From Solitalea agri (lineage in GTDB: Bacteria > Bacteroidota > Bacteroidia > Sphingobacteriales > Sphingobacteriaceae), in contig NZ_JAMWYS010000053.1 in the NCBI RefSeq assembly GCF_023914155.1, positions 211,339 to 275,338 of the forward strand: DNA of 64,000 nt, written 5' to 3'. Positions 1 to 9,973 of the stretch are shown here, piece after piece (the first letter of the stretch is position 1; each line of letters starts with the position of its first letter). The notes under the pieces were generated by a model. It searched no databases, had not been told where the DNA came from, and saw only the letters and a program-made list of their open reading frames with translations. The translations under genes and the position numbers were made by a program.

Positions 1-2926
1 TAAATGCGTTGTTGATCAGATTGAGCAGTATTTTCTCCAAAATTTGCCTGTCGAAATAAATGTCATCAGCATAAGGAGTATTGATCAATTTAAAGGTTAA
101 TTGCTTTTGCTGTGCCCAGCTTTCAAATTCAGAAGTGATCTCTTCGAGCAAGATATTCATATTGCCAGGCATTACTTTTAGGCTGAGAGCGCCTGTTTCT
201 GCTTTTCTAAAATCCATCAGCTCATTAATAAGATTCATTAATCGCTTGGCATTACGATAAATGGTTTGATGGGCATGAGCTGTAAAGGAGTCAGACTCCG
301 CGTTCATCAGTTTTTCGAGTGGCCCTAAGATCAGCGTCAACGGAGTTCTGAATTCGTGCGAAATATTGGTGAAAAACTGCAGCTGCATTTGATGAATTTC
401 TTCTTTCTTTTTCTGCTCCAGCTTTTTGTGGTTCTGAATCCTTTTTTGACGGTTATAGGCATAGACAGCAGCAATTATTCCGCAGGCAATAATAAGCTTG
501 AACCACCAAGTGAGCCAAAATGGAGGGTTAATAACAATAGTAATTGCCCGTTCAGATGGGTTCCATAAACCATCATTATTAGCTGCTTTTACTCTGAAAG
601 TATATGTTCCGGGGCTTAAATTGGTATAAGTAGCCTTACGATCCGCGCTTACATAATGCCAGTTTTTTTCAAAGCCATCCAATACATAAGCATACTGATT
701 GTTGTCGGTGGCCACATAGTTAAGCGCTGCAAAGCCAAACGAAAGGCTTGATTGTTTATAGTTTAAAACAATTCGATCGGTTTGGGCAATGTCTTTCTTC
801 AAAACCGATTGTTCATCATTTACCGTAATTGGTTGGTTAAATATTTGAAAATCAGTTATGTAAACAGGTGGTTTAAAGTGATTGCTTTGAATAGTTTTGG
901 GATTGAAAACATTGAAACCGTTCACTCCTCCAAAGAAAAGGTCTCCGTTTTTTGCTTTTAATGCCGCATTGACTTCAAATTCGAGGTCCTGAAGACCATC
1001 GCTCGTATTGAATTTTTTGAGATCGAGATTGCTGGGGTTGAATTTTAAGAGTCCGTTATTGGTCGATATCCATAAATACCCTTCATTGTCTTGTCTTATT
1101 GCTTTAATAAACTCATGGTCAAGGCCCCCCTTAGTGGTATAAATCGCAAACCGATCGTTTTTTTTGTCATATTTAAATAGCCCTGCCTGACCAACCCATA
1201 GGTTGTTGTCGCGGTCGTTGAACAATACGCGTATATCAGGTTTCTTTGTGGCAGTATTAAAATAGTGTTTAATGGTGTTCGAGGTTGCATCAATGCGATT
1301 CAAACCGCCATCATCGGTTCCTACCCATAAATTTCCATCATTGTCTTCGTTTATGGCAACAACGTTATTGCCGCTTAATCTGGTAGTAGGAGCTGTTTGA
1401 AAGCCAAAACGGGTGAATTGCTGGGTTTCGGGATTGAATTTATTTAGACCGCCAAAATAGGTGGCCACCCATAATTGGCCATTACGGTCTTCGTAGATCT
1501 TTTGTACATAATCCGAACTTATCGAATTGGCATTTGCAGATGAGTGCTTGAATCGCTTAAAGCTGTTGGATTGAGTATTCATCAGGCTTAGTCCGCCTCC
1601 CCAGGTACCTATCCACAGCCGGTTTTTGCTGTCTTCTGTAATGTCTAGTACGGCATCGGCACCTAATGAATTCTCTGAAAAAGGATTGTATCTGAAATGC
1701 TGAAAACGGTTAGTTGATCGATCAAATCGGTTAAGTCCGCCACCATCAGTTCCTATCCAAATGTTGCCCTGATGGTCTTCACAAAAAGCTTTTACATTGT
1801 TGTAGCTCAGGCTAAAAGGGTTGGTTTCTTGTCGATAAAGGTTGAATTTTTGAGCTTGCGGACAATAAACATTTAGTCCACCGCGATGAGTACCGATCCA
1901 AAGATTGCCTTGTTTATCTTCAAAAAGCGCTGATACAGTTCGTTGCGAAAGGCTATTGCTGTTGCCAGTTTCATTGGTGAAGTTTTTGAAACCCTTGTTT
2001 TTACCAATCAACAAATTAAGTCCACCGTTGATAGTGCCTACCCATAAGGTTCCATTCTTAGTGGCCAGCAAGCTTTTAATCATGTTACTGCCCAAGCTAT
2101 TCTTTAAACGATCGTTGTGCTCAAATTGTTGAATAGCCAGTGTTTTAGGGTTGAAAAGGAACAGACCCTTATCTTCAGTACCTAACCAAAGTTGCTTTTC
2201 TGGTGCATTTTGAATAAACTTTATATGAACAACGTTATTGGTTAAAACCTGGGTAAAGCTGTTGGTTGATTGATGGTATAGGTTTAATCCGGCATCGGTA
2301 GCCACCCACATATTGCCTGATTCGTCTTTGCAAATAGCGTTGATGGAATTACTGTTCAGACTACCTTTTTTATTTTTCTGATTATTGAGATGATGAAAAT
2401 TGTTGGTGTTAGACCGGTAAATACTGATTCCACCATCATTGGTGCCGATCCAAAGCGATCCGTTTTTATCTTCCTGCATGCAGGTTATATAACTCCCCCC
2501 GATGCTTGAAGGATCTTTGGGATCGTGTTGAAATACAGTAAAGGTATTTGTTAAACTATTGTATTGATTCAGACCGTTGGTTGTGCCAACCCAGAGGGTT
2601 TTATTTTTATCAACGTATAAACATTTGATATAATTATCGCTTAAAGATCCAGACTTGTTAGACTCGTATCGGTAGGTTTTTATACTATAGCCATCGTATC
2701 GATTTAAACCATCACGGGTACCTATCCAAATAAATCCATCTCCGTCTTGTACAATCGCCTCAACGGTACTGTTCGTTAATCCTTGCTCATGGTTAATATG
2801 GTTGAATTTTAAGTCGGCCTGAGCTTTTAGTTGATTTGAACTTATCAGCAGCACACACAAAACAAAAAGATTGTTCAAACGATGGAACAACGAATTATTT
2901 GTTTTCTTTCTTAACCTTTTAATCAT
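1..2926 (-). CDS. Hybrid two-component system sensor (HTCS), C-terminus beyond window
   Basis: The frame is open from an ATG at 2926 down to base 1, so at least 974 residues are visible and the gene continues outside the window. An N-terminal hydrophobic segment (signal peptide or anchor) is followed by many two-component-regulator propeller repeats (motifs such as WIGTRDGLNRYDG), then a Y_Y_Y domain near residues 690-800 (LSPGTYTFRVKAANNDGLW), a transmembrane helix near 805-830, and a HisKA domain with phospho-acceptor His857 in SHEFRTPLT. The last visible residues are the kinase N-box (NLINNAF). The missing part should hold the rest of the ATPase domain and, in this family, usually a receiver and an AraC-type DNA-binding domain; that is inference. 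It is divergent from the galactan SusC operon and probably activates it when oligosaccharide binds the propeller in the periplasm. Confidence 0.93.
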   Translation of the reverse strand, partial: MIKRLRKKTNNSLFHRLNNLFVLCVLLISSNQLKAQADLKFNHINHEQGLTNSTVEAIVQDGDGFIWIGTRDGLNRYDGYSIKTYRYESNKSGSLSDNYIKCLYVDKNKTLWVGTTNGLNQYNSLTNTFTVFQHDPKDPSSIGGSYITCMQEDKNGSLWIGTNDGGISIYRSNTNNFHHLNNQKNKKGSLNSNSINAICKDESGNMWVATDAGLNLYHQSTNSFTQVLTNNVVHIKFIQNAPEKQLWLGTEDKGLFLFNPKTLAIQQFEHNDRLKNSLGSNMIKSLLATKNGTLWVGTINGGLNLLIGKNKGFKNFTNETGNSNSLSQRTVSALFEDKQGNLWIGTHRGGLNVYCPQAQKFNLYRQETNPFSLSYNNVKAFCEDHQGNIWIGTDGGGLNRFDRSTNRFQHFRYNPFSENSLGADAVLDITEDSKNRLWIGTWGGGLSLMNTQSNSFKRFKHSSANANSISSDYVQKIYEDRNGQLWVATYFGGLNKFNPETQQFTRFGFQTAPTTRLSGNNVVAINEDNDGNLWVGTDDGGLNRIDATSNTIKHYFNTATKKPDIRVLFNDRDNNLWVGQAGLFKYDKKNDRFAIYTTKGGLDHEFIKAIRQDNEGYLWISTNNGLLKFNPSNLDLKKFNTSDGLQDLEFEVNAALKAKNGDLFFGGVNGFNVFNPKTIQSNHFKPPVYITDFQIFNQPITVNDEQSVLKKDIAQTDRIVLNYKQSSLSFGFAALNYVATDNNQYAYVLDGFEKNWHYVSADRKATYTNLSPGTYTFRVKAANNDGLWNPSERAITIVINPPFWLTWWFKLIIACGIIAAVYAYNRQKRIQNHKKLEQKKKEEIHQMQLQFFTNISHEFRTPLTLILGPLEKLMNAESDSFTAHAHQTIYRNAKRLMNLINELMDFRKAETGALSLKVMPGNMNILLEEITSEFESWAQQKQLTFKLINTPYADDIYFDRQILEKILLNLINNAF

Positions 2927-3146
2927 GCAAATAAATTATGCTAAATGAAATCAAATATGTGATGATAGGCTCAAATAAACGATTTAATTAGCTATAAATG
3001 ACAATCAGTACCAAATAAAAGTTGATTTGAACAACACGGTCGAATCGTTATTCCTTAATGTTGCAATGTGGATTTAAGTGCTTTCGCTCATTCAACTGAC
3101 AAGCCATTCTGCAGAAACAACCAATTTATTTATAAAACTGAATTAC

Positions 3147-6128
3147 ATGAAAAAACTTTACAAGATGAAGTATCTGTTGCTTCTGGTTTGTATGTTTTCT
3201 GTTTTGATCGCAAGTGCTCAAAACAAAAGTAACATCACCGGTAAGTTAACTGATGAAAGTGGGCAACCTTTGCCAGGTGCCTATATCGGTATTATGGGGA
3301 GTAGTGCCGGAACAAATTCAGATGTTGACGGTAACTATAAACTAACAGGAGTTCCAAACGGTACCATCACTCTGCAAGTTAAATTTATTGGCTTTAAGGA
3401 GTTGCAAAGAACCATTAAGCTTACGGGAGATTTTGTTGCCAATTTCACCTTGCAATCGGAGGCAACAGCCTTAACAGAAGTTGTGGTTATTGGTTACGGA
3501 TCACAACAGAAAAAAGATCATACGGGAGCCATAACTACAGTAAATGCAAAGGATTTTCAAAAGGGAAGCATTACTACTCCTGAGCAGCTTATCGCTGGTA
3601 AAATTGCCGGTGTAAATGTGGTTTCCAATGGTGGGTCACCAGGTTCGGGCAGTGTAATTCGTGTCAGGGGAGGCGCGTCATTATCGGCTAGTAATGATCC
3701 TTTAATTGTAATTGATGGTGTTGCATTAAGCAATGATGTAATTGCCGGGGCGGCTAATCCATTGAACCTTATCAACCCAAATGATATTGCAACATTCACT
3801 GTTTTAAAGGATGCCGCAGCAACTGCGATCTACGGATCGAGAGCATCAAATGGGGTTATCTTAATTACCACTAAAAAGGGGGAAGACGGAAAACCTAAAT
3901 TCAATTTTAGTACTCAAATTTCTGCATATACTGTTGGTAAAACATTGGATGTGCTAAGTTCGAAAGAGCTAGCAGACTATGTTAATGCCAATGGTAACGA
4001 TGCACAAAAGGCCTTGTTGGGTGCTTCATCCACCAATTGGCAAGATCAGGTGTATCAAACCGCATTAGGTTCTGATAATAATTTAAGTGTTTCAGGAACC
4101 TGGAAAACGATGCCTTATCGTGTTTCTGGAGGATATTTAACTCAAAAGGGTGTGTTGGTAACCGATAAGTTAAACCGCTCAACTCTTTCATTAAACCTTA
4201 ACCCAACGTTTTTTGATAAACACCTGAAAGTTGATTTGAACTTAAAAGGAGCGGTAAGTAATACCCGATTTGCCAACCAAGCGGCTATCGGTGCAGCAGC
4301 TTCGTTCGATCCTACACAATCGGTTACTGCTACAAACCAATATGGTAATTATTTTGAGTGGACAACCACAGCCAATAGTGTAACAGTCTTAAATCCGAAC
4401 GCATCACGTAATCCTGTTAGTTTGGTTCAGATGAAAAATGATAATAGTAATGTGCAGCGGAGCTATGGCAACCTGCAGTTGGATTATCAGGTTCATTTTG
4501 TGCCGGGTTTAAGAGCTAACTTAAATTTGGGATATGACATTTCAAAAGGGGAGGGTACAGTGTATGTTCCGGCAGAAGCTGCCCAAAGTTATGCAGTGGG
4601 CGGTTTGGATAATCAGTACCAGCAGAAAGTGAATAATAAAGTTGGTGAGTTCTACCTGAATTATGCTAAAGATCTGAAGTCAATTAAAAGTACGATCAAT
4701 GCAACGGCTGGTTATGGTTATTATGATTTCTTAACCACCAAGTATTTCTATGCAAGCCACAAGGCGAATGGTGATATTGTTAGTGGTTCTCAGCCGGCAT
4801 TTCCGTTTGATAAACCTCAAGCTCGTTTAATATCATATTACGGCCGCTTTATCTATTCGTATGATTCGAAATATACCTTGGCTGGATCATTACGTACTGA
4901 TGGTTCGAGTAAATACGCGCCTGAAAACAGATGGGGTCTTTTCCCTTCACTAGCGTTTACATGGCGCATTAACGAGGAAAACTTCCTTAAATCATCCAGA
5001 TCAATCTCTGATTTGAAATTGCGCCTAAGCTACGGTAGTACCGGACAACAGGATGGAATTCCTTACTATTCTTATTTGCCTGTTTATTCATATAGCGTTG
5101 CGGCAGCAGCCTATCAGTTTGGTAACACTTTTTATCAAATGTCATCGCCTAACGCCTATGATTCGAGTATTAAGTGGGAGCAAACCGATACCTATAATGC
5201 CGGTTTTGATTACGGCTTTGCAGACAATCGCATTACCGGTGCTGTTGATGTTTATTTCAAGAAAACCAAAGACTTATTGAACAATATTCCAATTGCACCT
5301 GGATCGAACTTTACCAACGAAATAGTGACGAATGTGGGTAACGTGGAGAATAAAGGTATTGAGTTTAGTATTAACGCTGCGGCAATAAGAACTAAAACTA
5401 CTAATTGGGATTTAGGCTTTAACATTACTTACAACAATAATAAGATCACCAACCTTACCGCCATAGACAACCCTGTTTATGCGGGGGCACCAACCGGAGC
5501 TATTACCGGCGGTACTGGGAATAAGATTCAGATTAACAGCGTTGGCTATCCAACTAATGCATTTTATGTGTACAAGCAGGTTTATGATCAGAACGGTAAA
5601 CCGGTTGAAGGCTTGTATGAAGATTTGAACGGTGACGGGGTAGTTAACCAAGACGATCTGTATCGTTATAAATCATCAAATCCGAAAGTGTTACTTGGGT
5701 TTAACACACAGTTTACCTATAAAAAATGGGCAATAAGCACTACTCTTAGATCGAATATTGGCAATTACATGTATAACAACCTGGCAGCAGGTATTGGGGT
5801 GAAAAACAATATTTTAAATCCGGCAGGTTATTTAGGAAACAGTACCAGCGAGATCTTTAAATCAGGCTTTGTAAATAATCAGTACCAATCAGACTATTAC
5901 CTGCAAAATGCATCCTTCTTACGTATGGATAATTTGGGCTTGAGCTATAATGCGGGTCATGTTTTTGGAAGCGATAAAAACACAAGCCTTCGAATTAATG
6001 CTAACTGCCAAAATGTATTTGTAGTTACCAAATACACAGGTCAGGATCCTGAAATATTCAGTGGAATTGATAATAATTTTTATCCACGTCCGAGAACATT
6101 TGTATTAGGTGTAAACCTTGATTTTTAA
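3147..6128 (+). CDS. SusC/RagA-type TonB-dependent outer-membrane transporter (galactan locus)
   Basis: This is a TonB-dependent beta-barrel that imports oligosaccharides across the outer membrane with its SusD lid. From Met at 3147 the protein has 993 residues: signal peptide ending SVLIASAQ, a carboxypeptidase-D-regulatory-like domain (ITGKLTDESGQPLPGAYIGI), the SusC signature (EVVVIGYGSQQKKD), plug domain (LKDAAATAIYGSRASNGVILITTKKG), then the barrel ending in Phe (GVNLDF). I chose 3147 rather than the in-frame ATG at 3078 because it places the signal peptide at the start. It lies 11 bases ahead of the SusD gene. The neighbouring GH53 and GH2 enzymes suggest beta-1,4-galactan fragments as cargo. 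Confidence 0.95.
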   Translation: MKKLYKMKYLLLLVCMFSVLIASAQNKSNITGKLTDESGQPLPGAYIGIMGSSAGTNSDVDGNYKLTGVPNGTITLQVKFIGFKELQRTIKLTGDFVANFTLQSEATALTEVVVIGYGSQQKKDHTGAITTVNAKDFQKGSITTPEQLIAGKIAGVNVVSNGGSPGSGSVIRVRGGASLSASNDPLIVIDGVALSNDVIAGAANPLNLINPNDIATFTVLKDAAATAIYGSRASNGVILITTKKGEDGKPKFNFSTQISAYTVGKTLDVLSSKELADYVNANGNDAQKALLGASSTNWQDQVYQTALGSDNNLSVSGTWKTMPYRVSGGYLTQKGVLVTDKLNRSTLSLNLNPTFFDKHLKVDLNLKGAVSNTRFANQAAIGAAASFDPTQSVTATNQYGNYFEWTTTANSVTVLNPNASRNPVSLVQMKNDNSNVQRSYGNLQLDYQVHFVPGLRANLNLGYDISKGEGTVYVPAEAAQSYAVGGLDNQYQQKVNNKVGEFYLNYAKDLKSIKSTINATAGYGYYDFLTTKYFYASHKANGDIVSGSQPAFPFDKPQARLISYYGRFIYSYDSKYTLAGSLRTDGSSKYAPENRWGLFPSLAFTWRINEENFLKSSRSISDLKLRLSYGSTGQQDGIPYYSYLPVYSYSVAAAAYQFGNTFYQMSSPNAYDSSIKWEQTDTYNAGFDYGFADNRITGAVDVYFKKTKDLLNNIPIAPGSNFTNEIVTNVGNVENKGIEFSINAAAIRTKTTNWDLGFNITYNNNKITNLTAIDNPVYAGAPTGAITGGTGNKIQINSVGYPTNAFYVYKQVYDQNGKPVEGLYEDLNGDGVVNQDDLYRYKSSNPKVLLGFNTQFTYKKWAISTTLRSNIGNYMYNNLAAGIGVKNNILNPAGYLGNSTSEIFKSGFVNNQYQSDYYLQNASFLRMDNLGLSYNAGHVFGSDKNTSLRINANCQNVFVVTKYTGQDPEIFSGIDNNFYPRPRTFVLGVNLDF

Positions 6129-6139
6129 TCAGCTAAACC

Positions 6140-7735
6140 ATGAAGAGTACATATAAAAAAATAACGGGCTTACTATGCATCGGCTTAATTGGCCTTAGCT
6201 CGTGTTCAAACGATTTAAATTTAACGCCTACCAATGCAAATACCGCCAGCAGTGCCTATGCAACCCCACAAGGGTATAAACAGGTTTTGGCTAAGGTATA
6301 TGGTAGCTATGCAGTAACTGGTAGTGAGGGCCCTGATGCAACTTCGGGAGACGTAAAAGGTATTGATCAGGGAACTTCTGATTTTACCCGCATGTTTTGG
6401 AATGCACAGGAGTTGAGTACAGAAGAGGCTGCCATTGTATGGAATGATCCGGGAGTGCAGGATTTTCATGTGATGAACTGGACCTCTGGTAACGTAATGT
6501 TGCTGGGCTTGTACAGTCGCAGTTTATACCAGATCACCGTTTGTAATGAGTTTATCAGGGAATCAACAGATGAAAAACTGGCCAGCAGAAACATTAGAGG
6601 TGCCGATGCTGATGAAATACGTCATTACCGCGCTGAAGCACGCTTTCTGAGAGCTTTCCAATATTGGGTATTGATGGATCTGTTTGGTAATCCTTCGTTT
6701 GTAACGGAGAATGACCCGATCGGTAAATTCACACCTCCGCAAATTAAAAGAGCCGACTTGTTCGCATATATCGAATCAGAGTTAAAGGAAATTGAGCCAT
6801 TATTAAAGGCGCCAAAACAAAATGAATATGGCAGGGCCGATCAGTCAGCAGCATGGGCTTTACTGGCGCGCATGTATTTAAATGCTGAAGTGTATTTAGG
6901 TTCGGGTAAAGGTCGTTTTAACGATGCAGTAACCTATGCACAAAAAGTGATCGGTTCTTCTTATTCATTGAACTCAGCTTATAAAAACCTGTTTTTGGGT
7001 GATAATGACAAAAACAACCCGGAAACAATATTGGCTATTGCTTACGATGGGGTAAACTCTCAAAACTGGGGTGGTACCACTTATCTGATCAACGCCGCTG
7101 TTAGCGGAGCAATGAATCCTCCGTCTTTCGGTATTCCGAGCGGAGGCTGGTCGGGTATAAGAAGCACCAAGAATTTACCGTTGCTATTCCCTGATTATTC
7201 AGGTGCTACAGATAAGCGGGCAATGTTCTTTGGAAATAACATTGAAATGAATGATCTATTGACCTACACCGATGGTTTGGCAGTTGGCAAGTTCAGTAAT
7301 ATTACTTCAAGCAATCAAACACCTCCGTCGCCTAATGGACAATATACTTCCACTGATTTTCCGCTGTTCCGATTGGCCGAAATGTATTTGATCTATGCTG
7401 AGGCTGTTAAACGGGGTGCTTCAGAAGGCTCTGAGGCTACAGCTTTAAATTATTTAAACCAGCTGCGCACAAGGGCATTTGGTAATACGAGTGGAAATAT
7501 TAGTTCATATAACCTGGATTTTGTCCTCGACGAGCGTGGACGTGAGTTATACTGGGAAGGCTTCCGCCGTTCGGATCTGATTCGCTATAACAAATTTACT
7601 TCTGATGCTTATGTATGGCCATGGAAAGGCGGTGCTAAGGACGGCAAAGGAGTGGAGGCATTCCGTGTATTGTATCCAATCCCCGCATCGGTGTTGGTTT
7701 CAAATCCGGCAATGGTTCAAAATACAGGTTATTAA
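6140..7735 (+). CDS. SusD/RagB-type surface glycan-binding lipoprotein (galactan locus)
   Basis: This is the 531-residue partner of the preceding SusC. A lipobox (GLIGLSSCSND, acylated Cys near residue 22) marks it as an SPII lipoprotein. The body has SusD features: TPR-like helices (EIRHYRAEARFLRAFQYWVLMDLFGN), and the C-terminal FRLAEMYLIYAEAVKRG and LNQLRTRAFG segments followed by DERGRELYWEGFRRSDLIRY, all typical of SusD/RagB. It should act as the substrate-binding lid on the SusC barrel. Substrate specificity is inferred only from the co-encoded galactanase and beta-galactosidase. Confidence 0.95.
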   Translation: MKSTYKKITGLLCIGLIGLSSCSNDLNLTPTNANTASSAYATPQGYKQVLAKVYGSYAVTGSEGPDATSGDVKGIDQGTSDFTRMFWNAQELSTEEAAIVWNDPGVQDFHVMNWTSGNVMLLGLYSRSLYQITVCNEFIRESTDEKLASRNIRGADADEIRHYRAEARFLRAFQYWVLMDLFGNPSFVTENDPIGKFTPPQIKRADLFAYIESELKEIEPLLKAPKQNEYGRADQSAAWALLARMYLNAEVYLGSGKGRFNDAVTYAQKVIGSSYSLNSAYKNLFLGDNDKNNPETILAIAYDGVNSQNWGGTTYLINAAVSGAMNPPSFGIPSGGWSGIRSTKNLPLLFPDYSGATDKRAMFFGNNIEMNDLLTYTDGLAVGKFSNITSSNQTPPSPNGQYTSTDFPLFRLAEMYLIYAEAVKRGASEGSEATALNYLNQLRTRAFGNTSGNISSYNLDFVLDERGRELYWEGFRRSDLIRYNKFTSDAYVWPWKGGAKDGKGVEAFRVLYPIPASVLVSNPAMVQNTGY

Positions 7736-7753
7736 GACATTTTTAAACTAAAC

Positions 7754-7822
7754 TATAAAACCTCCGATTTGCGCTTAATCATATTAAGGTTGCTGATATA
7801 AGTAATAGGAGGAGGTTTTATA
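7754..7822. repeat. Intercistronic inverted repeat between susD and susE-like genes
   Basis: TATAAAACCTCC at 7754-7765 is perfectly complementary to GGAGGTTTTATA at 7811-7822. A smaller hairpin, CTTAAT/ATTAAG at 7774-7788, lies inside the loop. The right arm is not followed by a long T run, so this looks more like an RNA-processing, stabilising or attenuating element within the operon than a simple terminator. Confidence 0.6.
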
Positions 7823-7846
7823 AGTTTTCAACTTAAAATTTTGAAA

Positions 7847-8899
7847 ATGAAAGCATTATCAAAAATAACGTTGACGTTTATTGTATCCATGATGATGGTG
7901 GTAAGCGCCTGCGAAAAAGATGAAACAATCACTCAAACAACTTCCGGAACTGCTTCAACAATCAGTTCTTCGGCTAATACGGTTGTACTTGCTGTAGAAA
8001 ACGCAGATAACGAAGCATTGAGCATAACCTGGAGTAACGCTGATTATGGCTTTAAAGCTGCTGTTAAGTATGTTGTGCAAATGGATAAAAAGGGAAATAA
8101 CTTTGCTTCGCCAAAAGAATACAGTATTGATCCGGGTGTGTTGAAACATTCGTTTAAGGTGGCCGATCTGAATAATTCTCTTAATTTGATGGGCTTAACT
8201 CCTGGTGTGGCTGCAGTTCTTGAGGTAAGGGTAAAATCGACGGTGGCTTCAACTATTGCGCCTGTGTATTCAAATGTGACGGAGCTAACATTGACTCCGT
8301 ATCCAATTATCATTGTTTATCCATCGGTAAATGTGCCAGGCGCCCAAAACGGTTGGAATGTGAAAACGGATAAGGTAGCCTCTGTTTACGACAATAAAAT
8401 TTACGAGGGATATGTTAACTTCCCTGATCCATCGGCATTAACATTTAAGTATAATATTGGCGATGTTTGGTATGGCTGGGCAAGTAGCACCAATACCGAT
8501 TCGTATGCCGGAGGAACTTTCAATACCACAGGTGGTAATTTATTTGTACCATCAGCAGGTTATTACCTGATGAAAGCCGACTTTAATGCCAATACATGGA
8601 GTGCTGAAAAAGTAACATTTGGAATTGTTGGCGATGCTGTGGCGGGCTGGGAAGCTGATACGGAAATGACCTATGACGCTACAGAAAAAGTGTGGAAGGT
8701 GACTGCCAATTTCAATGCTGGTCCGATGAAATTTAGAGCCAACCATAAATGGGATCTTAATTACGGGGATAATAAACCTGCTAATGGATTTTTAAAGGTA
8801 AATGGCGAAAATATTCAAGTACCTGTTGCCGGAAATTATACAGTTGTTTTAGATTTGAGTAACCCTGGAAATTATAGATTCTCCTTAACCAAAAACTAA
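7847..8899 (+). CDS. SusE/SusF-like surface glycan-binding lipoprotein
   Basis: From the ATG at 7847 (preferred to a TTG at 7841) the protein has 350 residues. A lipobox (MMMVVSACEKD) is followed by a SusE-type N-terminal domain (TVVLAVENADNEALSITWSNADYG, Ig-like) and two C-terminal carbohydrate-binding-like modules, one around VNVPGAQNGWNV and one around VGDAVAGWEADTEMTYD. The latter pattern (GDA..GW....M.YD...W) is characteristic of SusE/SusF outer-membrane starch-binding modules. It presumably gathers polysaccharide at the surface for the GH53 enzyme encoded seven bases downstream. The exact glycan bound cannot be read from the sequence. Confidence 0.88.
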   Translation: MKALSKITLTFIVSMMMVVSACEKDETITQTTSGTASTISSSANTVVLAVENADNEALSITWSNADYGFKAAVKYVVQMDKKGNNFASPKEYSIDPGVLKHSFKVADLNNSLNLMGLTPGVAAVLEVRVKSTVASTIAPVYSNVTELTLTPYPIIIVYPSVNVPGAQNGWNVKTDKVASVYDNKIYEGYVNFPDPSALTFKYNIGDVWYGWASSTNTDSYAGGTFNTTGGNLFVPSAGYYLMKADFNANTWSAEKVTFGIVGDAVAGWEADTEMTYDATEKVWKVTANFNAGPMKFRANHKWDLNYGDNKPANGFLKVNGENIQVPVAGNYTVVLDLSNPGNYRFSLTKN

Positions 8900-8905
8900 T
8901 AGTAG

Positions 8906-9940
8906 ATGAAAGTGCTGAAAGTATTAAGCTGCATGCTGTTGATTTGTTCAACAGCATGCAGTAAAAGTGATCCGGATACACCTAAAAAGGAAGACCCGAA
9001 ACTGCATTCCAATTTTGTAAAGGGAGCTGATGTGAGTTGGGTGACTGAAATGGAAGCTGCAGGGCTTAAGTTTTATAACAATGCAGGCACGCAACAAGAT
9101 TTGTTTCAGGTTCTGAAAGACAAAGGCATGAATACTATTCGTTTGCGGGTGTGGGTTAATCCAACCGATGGCTGGTGCAATACCGATGATTTGGTGGCTA
9201 AAGCGATCAGGGCAAAGAACATGGGTTTCGGCATTTTGCTCGATTTTCATTACAGTGATTGGTGGGCCGACCCAGGGAAACAAACTAAACCGGCAGCTTG
9301 GGCCAGCCAGGATATTGCAGCGTTAAAAACATCGGTTTATGGTCATACGGTGGCGGTTATGACTGCACTTAAGAATAAAGGGATCACCCCGCAATGGGTA
9401 CAAGTAGGTAACGAAACTAATGATGGTATGTTGTGGGAAGAAGGCCGTGCGTCAAAAAACATGAAAAACTTTGCCGATTTGATCCAATCGGGTTATACTG
9501 CCGTAAAAGCAGTAAGTAGTTCTTCAAAAGTAGTTGTGCACATTTCCAACGGTTACGATAATAGCCTGTTCAGATGGATATTTGATGGACTGAAAAATAA
9601 TGGTGCGCAATGGGATGTAATAGGTATGTCTTTATATCCAACCGCCACCAACTGGTCCACTTTAAACAGCCAATGTCTTATCAATATGAACGACATGGTG
9701 GCTCGCTATGGTAAAGAGGTAATGGTGTGTGAAGTAGGAATGGAAGCCACTGATCCGGCGACTTGTAAAGCTTTTTTAGATGATATTATTCTGAAAACCA
9801 ATTCTGTTAGTAATGGAAAGGGTCTTGGGGTACTCTACTGGGAGCCTGAATGTTATAACAGCTGGAAAGGATATAAACTGGGCGCTTTTGATACAAGCGG
9901 TAAGCCAACCGTTGCCATGGATGCATTTCTGGTTAAATAA
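8906..9940 (+). CDS. GH53 arabinogalactan endo-beta-1,4-galactanase (lipoprotein)
   Basis: This 344-residue enzyme cleaves internal beta-1,4-galactosyl bonds in type-I galactan. It has a lipobox (LICSTACSKSD), so it is probably surface-anchored, then a single GH53 TIM barrel: KGADVSWVTEMEAAG, NTIRLRVWVNPTDGWC and DFHYSDWWADPGKQTKP are family signatures. The acid/base is most likely Glu170 in VQVGNETNDG and the nucleophile Glu276 in VMVCEVGMEAT. The length is normal for a bacterial GH53. It starts seven bases after the SusE-like gene, in the same operon. It would make galacto-oligosaccharides that SusCD imports and the downstream GH2 trims. Confidence 0.95.
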   Translation: MKVLKVLSCMLLICSTACSKSDPDTPKKEDPKLHSNFVKGADVSWVTEMEAAGLKFYNNAGTQQDLFQVLKDKGMNTIRLRVWVNPTDGWCNTDDLVAKAIRAKNMGFGILLDFHYSDWWADPGKQTKPAAWASQDIAALKTSVYGHTVAVMTALKNKGITPQWVQVGNETNDGMLWEEGRASKNMKNFADLIQSGYTAVKAVSSSSKVVVHISNGYDNSLFRWIFDGLKNNGAQWDVIGMSLYPTATNWSTLNSQCLINMNDMVARYGKEVMVCEVGMEATDPATCKAFLDDIILKTNSVSNGKGLGVLYWEPECYNSWKGYKLGAFDTSGKPTVAMDAFLVK

Positions 9941-9973
9941 CTATTAGATCGACTTTTTTAAACTCATTGATTA

